Part shown: positions 1 through 6,059 of the stretch, in pieces
How the letters are laid out: each line of letters begins with the position of its first letter
Numbering within the stretch: the first letter of the stretch is position 1
Assembly (NCBI GenBank): GCA_041487815.1
Contig: JBGPOB010000215.1
Coordinates: 1-6,534, forward strand
Length of the DNA stretch: 6,534 bases
Source: CANJBX01 sp041487815
GTDB lineage: Bacteria > Pseudomonadota > Alphaproteobacteria > Rhizobiales > Xanthobacteraceae
Direction: 5' to 3'
Notes under the pieces: model-generated
Database searches by the model: none
Seen by the model: only the letters and a program-made list of their open reading frames with translations
Told to the model about the DNA's origin: nothing
Position numbers and translations under genes: made by a program

Positions 1-741
1 GATGCTGCGCGGCAATTGCTCGAACAGCTCCAGCAGATGCTCGAAAACCTGCAGATGGCGCGGCCCGGCGGCGACATGGGCGACATGGACGACGACATGA
101 TGTCGGCGCTCGACGAACTCGGCGACATGATCCGCAAACAACAGCAATTGCGCGACCGCACGTTCCGCCAGGGCCAGGAACAGCGGCGCCAGCGTGGCCA
201 GCAAGGCCAACCGGGCGACAAGGATCAGTTCGGCGAACTGCGCCAGGACCAGCAGGCGCTGCGCGACCAGCTCAAGAAACTTCTGGAAGACCTCAAGAAG
301 CGCGGCCTCGGGCAGAACCAGCCCGGCCAGAACGGCGACCTCGACTCACTCGGCCGGGCGGGCGACGCCATGGGCGATGCCGAGGGCGCGCTCGGCGACG
401 GCAATGCCGATGGCGCCGTCGATGGGCAGGGCCGTGCGCTCGAAGCCTTGCGCCGCGGCGCGCAGGCGCTGGCCCAGCAGATGCAGGAACAATTCGGGCT
501 CGGTCCGGGACCGGGACAGCCGGGCCGCACTGGTCCGGCACGGGCCCAGCAGGATACCGATCCGCTCGGGCGGCCGTTGCGTGGGCGCGATCTCGGCGAC
601 GATACCCACGTCAAGGTTCCGAACGAAATCGATGTGCAGCGCGCGCGCCGCGTGCTCGAGGAACTGCGCCGCCGCCTCGCCGATCCGCTGCGGCCGCGGA
701 TCGAGCTCGACTATATCGAGCGGCTCCTGAAGGATTTTTGA
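1..741 (+). CDS. TIGR02302 family protein (DUF4175-type), C-terminal part; 5' end outside window
   Basis: The frame is open from base 1 (first residues D-A-A-R-Q-L-L-E-Q-L) to a TGA at 739-741, so this is the last 246 codons of a longer gene. The TTG at 16 is just an internal Leu codon. Family members are, from memory, large alphaproteobacterial proteins of roughly 800-900 residues with N-terminal membrane segments, so about a quarter is visible. The visible part is hydrophilic and of low complexity. It is rich in Gln, Arg, Asp and Gly, with heptad-like Leu/Gln stretches (around QQALRDQLKKLLEDLKKR) that suggest coiled coil. An Ala/Gly/Asp-rich segment follows, then a conserved-looking tail (VPNEIDVQRARRVLEELRRR ... 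ELDYIERLLKDF). The tail and the Q/G-rich section are why I assign this family. The function is unknown; an envelope role is inference. It is convergent with the DUF2125 gene, 46 bp apart, with no clear terminator between them. Confidence 0.8.
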   Translation, partial: DAARQLLEQLQQMLENLQMARPGGDMGDMDDDMMSALDELGDMIRKQQQLRDRTFRQGQEQRRQRGQQGQPGDKDQFGELRQDQQALRDQLKKLLEDLKKRGLGQNQPGQNGDLDSLGRAGDAMGDAEGALGDGNADGAVDGQGRALEALRRGAQALAQQMQEQFGLGPGPGQPGRTGPARAQQDTDPLGRPLRGRDLGDDTHVKVPNEIDVQRARRVLEELRRRLADPLRPRIELDYIERLLKDF

Positions 742-787
742 TCCTTGCGAAGGCGGTGCCGGAGTGCGCTGCCGGCGTGCGCGCGGT

Positions 788-1945
788 TCAGAACAGCGGC
801 GGCGCGCGGCCGATCGGTAGCGGCCCCAGAAAGATCGCCCCGTCGGAAAACCGCAGCGGCAGGCTGACGGCCTTGCGGCCCTCCAAATCGCGCGGCTCGC
901 CCAGCGCCGCAATGCCGGCCGCCGCAATGGCCCCGCTATTGTTGCGCACCGCGCCGCGCAGCCCCGGCAGGATGCGGTCGAGCCCGCTCGCGATCTTGTC
1001 CATGCTAGTGCCGCCGCCCTGACGCGCGAGATATTGCGCAACCATCTGGTCGATGCCGAGCAGCCCAACGAGCCGGTCGAGGCCGGCGACCGTCAAATTG
1101 ATCTGACCATCGAGCCGGCCGGCTGGCGTTAAGGCGAGCGAGCCGGCGCCGACGGCGAGAATGTCGCCCTGCGCCAGTCGCGCCTGCGCAATCTCGATGC
1201 GTCCGCCAGCCGCGGCAAGCTCGCGCCAGCGCGCGCTCCACGGCTTGGGGGCGAAATCCTTGAGGCCGAACAGCACTGCGGAAACTTCGCCGTCGCTCGG
1301 CCGCGCCAATGCCGGATGCAGCGCGGGCGCCGATGCGCCGGCGAACTGCAGCGCAATTTCGATGGCCGGATTGTCGTTGACGGTTCCCGCCGCGACGCGG
1401 CCATGAAGCTCGACATGCGTGGCGGTCGCAACCGTCTCCATCGCGCCGCGGCTGATGCGCGCGAACTCCGGCTTGTCGATGACGACCGATACCCGCTCCG
1501 GCGCCGCTGCGGTGCCGCGCACGCTGGCCCGCGCGAGCGACCAGTTTGCCTGCATGCTGATCGGATGACCGGCTTGGGCAAGCGTCAACGGGCCGTTGAA
1601 TTCGCCGATCAGCAGGGTCGGATCGTAAGCTTGCGCCACGATGAGCGAATCCCTGGCGGCAAGCCGCAGCGGCGGATCGAGGGTTGGAAAATCGGTCGTG
1701 GCATCGATGCAGCGGACCTCGATCCGGAACGGATAGCCGCCGATTTGCTGCGCACCGCAGGTGTGGATGCGTCCGCCCAGCGCTTCGCGGTCGCGCCAGC
1801 CGGCGATCGCGGTTGCGGCGCGGGAAGCGGCGTAGAACCAGAAACCGGACCACGCCGCCGCCAAGATCAAGACGCCGATGAGCGGGATCGCGATCCGCCA
1901 AGGCCGGCGGCGGACGGGGGCCGGGTGGTCGACGTTCTGGGTCAC
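788..1945 (-). CDS. DUF2125 domain-containing protein, membrane-anchored
   Basis: This 385-residue protein starts at GTG (1943-1945) and ends at TGA (788-790). A short basic N-terminus (VRRRPWR, about residues 11-17) leads into one hydrophobic segment (about 18-40, IAIPLIGVLILAAAWSGFWF), which reads as a signal anchor with the rest in the periplasm. The DUF2125 hallmark follows: C63, GGYPFR at 69-74 and C79, two cysteines flanking a Gly-Tyr-Pro-Phe-Arg motif. The remainder is an alternating hydrophobic/polar sequence typical of beta-rich repeats, as in AsmA-like or lipid-transfer-like folds; that fold comparison is inference. The biochemical function is unknown. The start is preceded only by a weak GGA (ccggaac), and the hydrophobic segment sits where expected for this start. 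It is divergent from the ChaC gene and convergent with the TIGR02302-type gene. Confidence 0.85.
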   Translation of the reverse strand: MTQNVDHPAPVRRRPWRIAIPLIGVLILAAAWSGFWFYAASRAATAIAGWRDREALGGRIHTCGAQQIGGYPFRIEVRCIDATTDFPTLDPPLRLAARDSLIVAQAYDPTLLIGEFNGPLTLAQAGHPISMQANWSLARASVRGTAAAPERVSVVIDKPEFARISRGAMETVATATHVELHGRVAAGTVNDNPAIEIALQFAGASAPALHPALARPSDGEVSAVLFGLKDFAPKPWSARWRELAAAGGRIEIAQARLAQGDILAVGAGSLALTPAGRLDGQINLTVAGLDRLVGLLGIDQMVAQYLARQGGGTSMDKIASGLDRILPGLRGAVRNNSGAIAAAGIAALGEPRDLEGRKAVSLPLRFSDGAIFLGPLPIGRAPPLF

Positions 1946-2019
1946 GTGCTGTTCCGGAAGTTGCGTTGCGACGTGTAGCCTGATAGGCGAGCGGCGCGCT
2001 TTTCGTCAATGCGGCCGCA
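1946..2019. promoter_or_regulatory. Divergent intergenic region between DUF2125 and ChaC genes
   Basis: These 74 bp separate the start codons of two divergent genes, so promoters for both should lie in it or just inside the flanking coding sequence. I could not find a convincing -35/-10 pair on either strand. TTGCGT near 1960 followed by TGATAG near 1980 has only about 14 bp of spacing, which is too short. Neither start has a strong Shine-Dalgarno sequence. Confidence 0.4.
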
Positions 2020-2595
2020 ATGAACCGGGTTTCCACGCACGATCGGGATTTCTGGGTGTTCGGCTACGGCTCGCTGATCTGGCGGCCGGGCTTCGCGTTT
2101 GTCGAGCGCGTGCCGGCGAAGCTTGTTGGATTGCACCGCGCGCTCTGCGTCTATTCGTTCGTGCACCGCGGCACGCCGGAGAACCCGGGTCTGGTGCTCG
2201 GCCTCGACCGCGGTGGCGCCTGCCGCGGCATTGCCTATCGCGTCGCTGGCGCTCGGCGCGACGAAACGCTTGCGTATCTGCGCGCGCGCGAGCAGGCCAC
2301 CAACGTTTATCTTGAGACGCAGCGGTCGGTGGTTCTGCACGGCAAACCGGAGCGGCGCGTGCGCGCGCTCGCGTTCTGCGTCGATCGCGGTCACGCGCAA
2401 TACGCCGGCCGACTGTCGCTCGACCAGCAATTGCACCTTGTCCGCCATGGCCGTGGCCGTTCTGGCCCCAATCCCGAGTACGTCGTTTCGACCGTCGAAG
2501 CGCTGGAAGTGATTGGCTGTCATGACCGGAACTTGCACCTGCTGGCGCAGCGTTTGAAAGGATTTCACCCGCATCCACCGCTGGCGCACGAATGA
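2020..2595 (+). CDS. Gamma-glutamylcyclotransferase, ChaC family
   Basis: This 191-residue protein belongs to the ChaC branch of gamma-glutamylcyclotransferases. Characterised members cleave glutathione to 5-oxoproline and Cys-Gly in the cytoplasm. The substrate-pocket motif FGYGSLIW lies at residues 14-21, near the N-terminus as expected. Other conserved stretches are HRGTPENPG (49-57) and the central AYLRARE (85-91). E91 corresponds to the catalytic glutamate of the family (E83 of human CHAC2, in the same YLxxRE setting). A late SGPNPEYV (148-155) matches the family's SGxNxEYL. There is no signal peptide. The length is close to that of CHAC-type proteins. The ATG at 2020 is kept because the motif begins 13 residues later, but no strong ribosome binding site precedes it. 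It is divergent from DUF2125 and convergent with plsC. A role in glutathione turnover is inferred from family. I leave the symbol blank because ChaC paralogues are common. Confidence 0.93.
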   Translation: MNRVSTHDRDFWVFGYGSLIWRPGFAFVERVPAKLVGLHRALCVYSFVHRGTPENPGLVLGLDRGGACRGIAYRVAGARRDETLAYLRAREQATNVYLETQRSVVLHGKPERRVRALAFCVDRGHAQYAGRLSLDQQLHLVRHGRGRSGPNPEYVVSTVEALEVIGCHDRNLHLLAQRLKGFHPHPPLAHE

Positions 2596-2627
2596 CTTGA
2601 ACGCAGCGTCGCCGCCCCGCCGCGGTG

Positions 2628-2656
2628 GCGCCGGTGTTCGTCGATTTAACCGGCGC
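2628..2656 (+). terminator. Possible weak intrinsic terminator after the ChaC gene
   Basis: A perfect 8-bp inverted repeat (GCGCCGGT at 2628-2635, ACCGGCGC at 2649-2656) encloses a 13-nt loop, with a possible G-U extension (2627/2657). A short T run (ATTTTG, 2661-2666) follows a few bases later. It lies 32 bp after the ChaC stop, in the 75-bp gap to the convergent plsC stop. The short T tract makes it weak as a Rho-independent terminator. There is no equivalent T tract for the opposite strand. Confidence 0.35.
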
Positions 2657-2670
2657 TCGAATTTTGTCGA

Positions 2671-3426
2671 TTACGCGGCGGTGACTACGCGCTTGACGAG
2701 CTGCGGATTTGCACGTTCAGCCTCGGATATCAAGCGTGCCGTCGCGGTTTCGATATCGTCCTGCAAGCGGCGAAAAAATTTTGCGCGCGGCAATCCCGCC
2801 GGAATTGGGTCGAGAAACTCGACAATCACGGTGCCCGGGTAGCGCAGGAATCGCCGCCGCGGCCAGAACAGCCCGCTGTTGAGCGCGACCGGAACGCAGG
2901 GCGCATCACATGCCGCGTAGAGCGGGACGACGCCGAGTTTGTAGTCGGGCTCCGCGCCCGGCGCGCGCCGCGTGCCTTCGGGAAAGATGATCACCTGTCG
3001 CCTTTCGCCGAGCGCCGCGCGCGTATGTGCGGTCAATCCGGCCAGCGCCTCCTTGCCGGCGCTGCGATCGACGGCGATCATTCCGCCCTTGATCAATCCC
3101 CAGCCGAACAACGGAATCCACGTCAGTTCACGCTTGAGAATATATGTTGGATCGTCGAACACCGTCATCAGCGCAAACGTATCCCATGCCGATTGATGCT
3201 TGGCCGCGATCAGCGCCGCGCCCGACGGAATCTTATCGAGTCCGCGCCATTCCACCTTCAGGCCGCACACGGTGCGCGCCAGCCACAGGCAACTGCGACC
3301 CCAGAATTTTGCCAGGGCAATCATCGCACGCCGCGGCAGCGGCAGGATCAGTGTCGCCAGCAGCACGTGCAATACGAGGTTGAGGTAGAACAGGACGTTG
3401 AAAACGATCGAGCGAAAAGCGATCAC
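2671..3426 (-). CDS. plsC: PlsC-type 1-acyl-sn-glycerol-3-phosphate acyltransferase
   Basis: The product is a 251-residue membrane-associated acyltransferase. The family transfers an acyl chain to lysophosphatidic acid to give phosphatidic acid, the precursor of membrane phospholipids. With GTG 3424-3426 as start, the catalytic HX4D motif is H77-QSAW-D82. Motif II is around KRELTWIPLFGWGL (98-111), FPEGTR is at 148-153, and motif IV VPVALNSG is at 178-185. A hydrophobic N-terminal stretch (FNVLFYLNLVLHVLLATLIL) should anchor it in the inner membrane. The same frame opens upstream at TTG 3453. I prefer the GTG because family members, from memory, begin close to the 'RS-x-x-FN-x-LFY' segment, a GGA lies 10 nt before it, and the TTG has no visible ribosome binding site. 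It ends at TAA 2671-2673. It is last in the ftsE-ftsX-ydcF-plsC block, 39 bp after the ydcF-like stop. Another lysophospholipid acyl acceptor cannot be excluded. Confidence 0.92.
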   Translation of the reverse strand: MIAFRSIVFNVLFYLNLVLHVLLATLILPLPRRAMIALAKFWGRSCLWLARTVCGLKVEWRGLDKIPSGAALIAAKHQSAWDTFALMTVFDDPTYILKRELTWIPLFGWGLIKGGMIAVDRSAGKEALAGLTAHTRAALGERRQVIIFPEGTRRAPGAEPDYKLGVVPLYAACDAPCVPVALNSGLFWPRRRFLRYPGTVIVEFLDPIPAGLPRAKFFRRLQDDIETATARLISEAERANPQLVKRVVTAA

Positions 3427-3465
3427 GAATATCGGGTCCAACGCAGATGACAATTGAACGCGCGG

Positions 3466-4179
3466 TCAGCGCGCGATGTGACCGCGAAGGCTGGCGACCT
3501 CCGCCGTCTGGACAACCGGATCGAGCCGCATCCGGACGACGGCGACAATATATTTCAAATACTCGAATACCAACGTCTTTGTAGACGCTGCGCTCGTCCA
3601 CCATGGCGCCGCGCGCTGGCGTTCGGTGATGACCGGATAGGGTATCAGCGTCAATTCCGGCATTTGGTGAGCAAGCTCCGCCATCGCGCGCGGCATGTGA
3701 AATGACGACGTCACAATGACCAGCGAGCGAAAGCCGTGCTCATTCGCCCAGCGCCGCGTTTCGATGGCGTTGCCGATGGTATTGACCGCCGAATGGTCGA
3801 GGTCGATGCAGCAACTGAACATTAATTGATAGCGCGGCATCAGGCGGGAAATTTCGTCGGCCCGGGTCGTGCGGTTGACGCCCGTGATCAGGAGCCGCTT
3901 GCCGTGCCCGGCTGCCAGCAGCTCGACCGCGTCGCCGATGCGTTCCGGGCCGCCGGTCAATGCAACGATGCCGTCAGCGGCGCGTTCGAGCGCGGGCTCG
4001 GTGAGTGCGACCTGGGACGCATACCAGAAGAAACCGGCGGCAAGCGCAGCGACACAGAGGCCCGCCGCCGCGGCGCTGACCTTAAGGCCGCGCGCGCGGC
4101 GCCGCGGCCCTGGTCCGGCTGCCGTCGCCATGGGCTGAACGCCCGGCATCGGTTTCAGCATCGAAGTTCGCATGCGCAT
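3466..4179 (-). CDS. YdcF family protein (DUF218), single-pass membrane protein
   Basis: With ATG 4177-4179 as start this is a 237-residue protein. It has an Arg-rich N-terminus, one hydrophobic segment (about 34-56, VSAAAAGLCVAALAAGFFWYA) and a DUF218 domain. Conserved parts include DGIVALTGGPERIGDAVELL (69-88), the GHGKRLLITG strand (91-100), ISRLMP (110-115), CCIDLDHSAVNTIGNA (123-138, matching the family's DAxNTxxNA), IVTSSFHMPRAM (155-166) and YLKY near the end. YdcF/SanA/ElyC-type proteins are linked to the envelope or to nucleotide-like ligands, but most lack a proven reaction; no substrate can be read from the sequence. The frame is open to TTG 4284, but residues added upstream do not look like a signal or domain. 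ATG starts at 4173, 4161 and 4131 are alternatives, and none has a strong ribosome binding site. It sits between ftsX (about 114 bp upstream) and plsC. Confidence 0.85.
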   Translation of the reverse strand: MRMRTSMLKPMPGVQPMATAAGPGPRRRARGLKVSAAAAGLCVAALAAGFFWYASQVALTEPALERAADGIVALTGGPERIGDAVELLAAGHGKRLLITGVNRTTRADEISRLMPRYQLMFSCCIDLDHSAVNTIGNAIETRRWANEHGFRSLVIVTSSFHMPRAMAELAHQMPELTLIPYPVITERQRAAPWWTSAASTKTLVFEYLKYIVAVVRMRLDPVVQTAEVASLRGHIAR

Positions 4180-4293
4180 GGCCCAGCTTCGACGATAGCC
4201 GCCACTCTGATGAGCCGCCCGTAAAGCGACCGTTAACGTGATTGCGGGCGTCCCATCAGCATAACGCAAATTTCGGCGGCTCAAAGGCAGCCG
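4180..4293 (-). promoter_or_regulatory. Leader between ftsX and the ydcF-like gene, with 9-bp dyad and TTAA half-site
   Basis: If the ydcF-like gene starts at 4179, this 114-bp stretch after the ftsX stop is non-coding. It holds a perfect 9-bp inverted repeat: TGAGCCGCC at 4211-4219 and GGCGGCTCA at 4275-4283, 55 nt apart. Inside it is a smaller CGTTA/TAACG pair (4231-4235, 4262-4266) and a degenerate CtrA-like site, TAAA-N7-TTAAC at 4222-4237. On the minus strand a weak -35/-10-like pair (TTGAGC, then TATGCT, about 15 bp apart) can be drawn. These could mark a secondary promoter or an RNA hairpin for the ydcF-plsC half of the block. All of this is tentative, and part of it would be coding if the TTG at 4284 were the start. 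Confidence 0.3.
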
Positions 4294-5262
4294 TCACGCA
4301 ATCGTCCGCAGCGTCCGGTTGACGACCTCGCGCGCGGTGCCGGCTGCAATCACGGCAATGAGAAGGACCTGCAGGCTGATGATGGCGTAGCCCGCCGGGC
4401 CAATTGAAAACGAACCGAACAGCGCCGCGGTCTGGTCGCCGCCGGCGGTGCCGACAAGACTGTTGCTGACCACGCCGGCGATCACGAACAGAAGGAGCGC
4501 CACGCCACCACCGGCCACGCCGCCCTTGATCCCGAGCGTGAGAAAGTGCCGTAGAAACTGTCCCGCGATGTAGCGGTCAGTGGCGCCGATAAAGTGCAGC
4601 ACCTCGACGATCGGTCGGTTGGCGGCCATCGCGCCGCGGGTCGCGAACGTCACCGACAGCACGGTCGCCACAAGCATCAGTACCAGCATCGCGATTCCGA
4701 TCGCGATGGCCGAACTTGCCATGGCGCGCATGCGGTCGACCCAGCCGCGGTGATCGTCAAGCGAGGCGCCCGCGATCTCGCGCGCCAGCGAGGCACGCAA
4801 TGCCGCGACGTCCGGCCGCTGGCCGCCGCGCAGCTTGACGACGATGACGCGTGGGACCGGCAGGTCGTCGAGCGCGAAGCCGGTTCCCAGCCACGGTTCG
4901 AGCAGGCGCGCGGATTCCTCACGTGTGTATGGGCGCACCTCAAGGACGCCGGGCGCCGCACGCGCGATGGTGGCAGCGCGGGTGACATCGGCATCGATGT
5001 TGCGGCCGGCGGACGGGCGCACCTGAATGGTCATTTCGCTGGCCACCTCCGACTGCCATTCGGTGGCGGCTACAAGCATCAGCATGACGCCGCCCGTCGT
5101 CAGCGACGACAGGAATGTCATGATCGCGATGATCGCGACGAGCGCGCGGCCGCCGATTGTGCTTTTCGGCACGATCGGTGCTTCGGGACGCGCCGTGGCG
5201 CCGGCGCGCGGCGCCATGATCTCAGTGCGGTCACGTGCATCCGCCATGGTGATCTTACTCAT
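4294..5262 (-). CDS. ftsX: Cell division protein FtsX, ABC transporter permease-like subunit
   Basis: FtsX is the inner-membrane partner of the ATPase FtsE. In studied bacteria FtsEX joins the divisome and passes ATP-driven conformational change to peptidoglycan hydrolase activators in the periplasm. With ATG 5260-5262 the protein has 322 residues and the FtsX layout. A cytoplasmic N-tail is followed by TM1 (about 41-66), then a periplasmic loop of about 115 residues (EWQSEVASEMTIQVRP ... LDDHRGWVDRM). TM2 (about 183-207), TM3 (about 245-267) and TM4 (about 290-310) follow. The cytoplasmic loop after TM2 carries NRPIVEVLHFIGATDRYIAGQF, the family's conserved segment that contacts FtsE. The ATG overlaps the ftsE stop by 8 bp (ATGAGTAA), which supports translational coupling and this start. 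The frame extends 7 codons further inside ftsE, and ATG 5247 is an alternative. It ends at TGA 4294-4296. Confidence 0.95.
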   Translation of the reverse strand: MSKITMADARDRTEIMAPRAGATARPEAPIVPKSTIGGRALVAIIAIMTFLSSLTTGGVMLMLVAATEWQSEVASEMTIQVRPSAGRNIDADVTRAATIARAAPGVLEVRPYTREESARLLEPWLGTGFALDDLPVPRVIVVKLRGGQRPDVAALRASLAREIAGASLDDHRGWVDRMRAMASSAIAIGIAMLVLMLVATVLSVTFATRGAMAANRPIVEVLHFIGATDRYIAGQFLRHFLTLGIKGGVAGGGVALLLFVIAGVVSNSLVGTAGGDQTAALFGSFSIGPAGYAIISLQVLLIAVIAAGTAREVVNRTLRTIA

Positions 5263-5914
5263 AGGTATGCACGCGGCCGTCATGCAGAACGAGCCGGCGT
5301 GCGTCGTATTGGTCCATCAACGCAATATCATGCGTCGCAATTACCACCGATGTGCCCGACTTGTTCAGCTCGATGAACAGGCGCAGCAGCCGTTGCGCGA
5401 GATTGGGGTCGACATTGCCGGTCGGCTCGTCCGCAAGCAGCAATTGCGGCCGCGCGATAACCGCGCGCGCGATCGCGGCGCGCTGCTTTTCGCCGCCGGA
5501 AAGCACCGGCGGCAATGCGCTCATGCGTTCGCCGAGCCCGACCCAATGCAGTAACTCGGTCACCTCATCGCGGTAGCCGGCTTCCTTGCGGCCGAGCACG
5601 CGCAACGGCAGTGCGACGTTCTCAAATGTAGTCAGATGGTCAAGCAACCGGAAGTCCTGAAATACGATCCCGATGCGGCGGCGCAGCTTCGCAAGGTCGT
5701 CCTTTTCGAGCGTCGCAATGTCCTGGTCAAACAGCGTGATCAGGCCGCGCGTCGGCTTGAGCGACAGAAACAGAAGCCGCAGCAGCGAAGTCTTTCCAGC
5801 GCCCGACGGGCCGGTCAGAAACTGAAACGAGTGCGGGTCAATGCGAAACGTGAGGTCGCGCAGAACCTCCGGGCCTAGCCCATAGCGCAATCCCACGTTT
5901 TCGAACCGGACCAT
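5255..5914 (-). CDS. ftsE: Cell division ATP-binding protein FtsE
   Basis: This is the ATPase subunit of FtsEX, bound to the cytoplasmic face of FtsX. With ATG 5912-5914 it has 219 residues, the normal FtsE length, and begins MVRFENVGLRYGLGPEVL as is typical. All ABC motifs are present: Walker A GPSGAGKT (35-42), Q-loop VFQDF (Q86), signature LSGGE (138-142), Walker B LLLADEP (158-164, catalytic E163) and switch His H195 (ATHD). The nucleotide site therefore looks intact. The frame is open to TTG 5947, but the extra residues (MRTIRWRRAIR) are not family-like and would begin upstream of the transcription start predicted from the -10 element at 5951-5956. An AGGGCG about 8 nt before the ATG may serve as ribosome binding site. 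It is first gene of the ftsE-ftsX-ydcF-plsC block, and ftsX overlaps its stop. Confidence 0.96.
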   Translation of the reverse strand: MVRFENVGLRYGLGPEVLRDLTFRIDPHSFQFLTGPSGAGKTSLLRLLFLSLKPTRGLITLFDQDIATLEKDDLAKLRRRIGIVFQDFRLLDHLTTFENVALPLRVLGRKEAGYRDEVTELLHWVGLGERMSALPPVLSGGEKQRAAIARAVIARPQLLLADEPTGNVDPNLAQRLLRLFIELNKSGTSVVIATHDIALMDQYDARRLVLHDGRVHTYE

Positions 5915-5950
5915 CCGAATCGCCCTGCGCCAGCGAATGGTCCTCAATAC

Positions 5951-5980
5951 AGGATAAGGCGGGGGAGGGCACTCGGTTAA
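5951..5980 (-). promoter_or_regulatory. Candidate ftsE promoter
   Basis: On the minus strand, TTAACC (5975-5980) and TATCCT (5951-5956) are separated by 18 bp, a plausible -35/-10 pair. Transcription would start near 5944, leaving a leader of about 30 nt before the ftsE ATG at 5914. The -35 hexamer overlaps one half of the CtrA-type box, a typical arrangement for CtrA-activated promoters. The elements are seen in the sequence; promoter activity is inferred. Confidence 0.45.
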
Positions 5981-5992
5981 CGCATCCTTAAC
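5977..5992. promoter_or_regulatory. CtrA-type binding site (TTAA-N7-TTAAC)
   Basis: TTAACGCATCCTTAAC matches the full alphaproteobacterial CtrA consensus TTAA-N7-TTAAC with no mismatch. Because each half is GTTAA/TTAAC, it matches on both strands. It lies between divergent ftsE and the zinc-ribbon gene, and one half overlaps the proposed ftsE -35. A third TTAA (in GTTAAC, 6011-6016) lies 20 bp further on. CtrA is the cell-cycle response regulator of Alphaproteobacteria; its presence in this organism is assumed from lineage. Confidence 0.55.
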
Positions 5993-6059
5993 ATCCTTGG
6001 TTTCCGATCCGTTAACGCAGGCTGGTTAGAAATCAGGAAAACGTCCGGTCGATTCGCCA

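Noticed and set aside
742..787. GC-rich partial inverted repeat (GCCGG ... CCGGC) between the two convergent genes, considered as a terminator
   Set aside because: The stem is only about 5 bp with no T tract on either strand, which is no better than chance at this GC content.
346..1068. Minus-strand frame of about 240 codons spanning the TIGR02302-type 3' end and the DUF2125 3' end
   Set aside because: It crosses two supported genes in incompatible phases, and its composition is that of a shadow frame.
1005..2036. Long minus-strand frame overlapping the DUF2125 gene in another phase
   Set aside because: The translation is Arg/Ala/Pro-rich without domains or hydrophobic logic, typical of an off-frame shadow in GC-rich DNA. 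The DUF2125 frame has the GGYPFR motif and a clear membrane anchor.
1942..2589. Minus-strand frame of about 215 codons opposite the ChaC gene
   Set aside because: It is fully antisense to a well-supported enzyme and has no recognisable motif.
4594..5376. Plus-strand frame of about 260 codons opposite ftsX and the end of ftsE
   Set aside because: It is antisense to ftsEX, rich in His/Arg/Asp with no domain, as expected from the complement of GC-rich coding DNA.
5915..5947. N-terminal extension of FtsE to TTG 5947
   Set aside because: The added residues do not match FtsE proteins, TTG is a rare start, and the predicted transcript would begin downstream of it.
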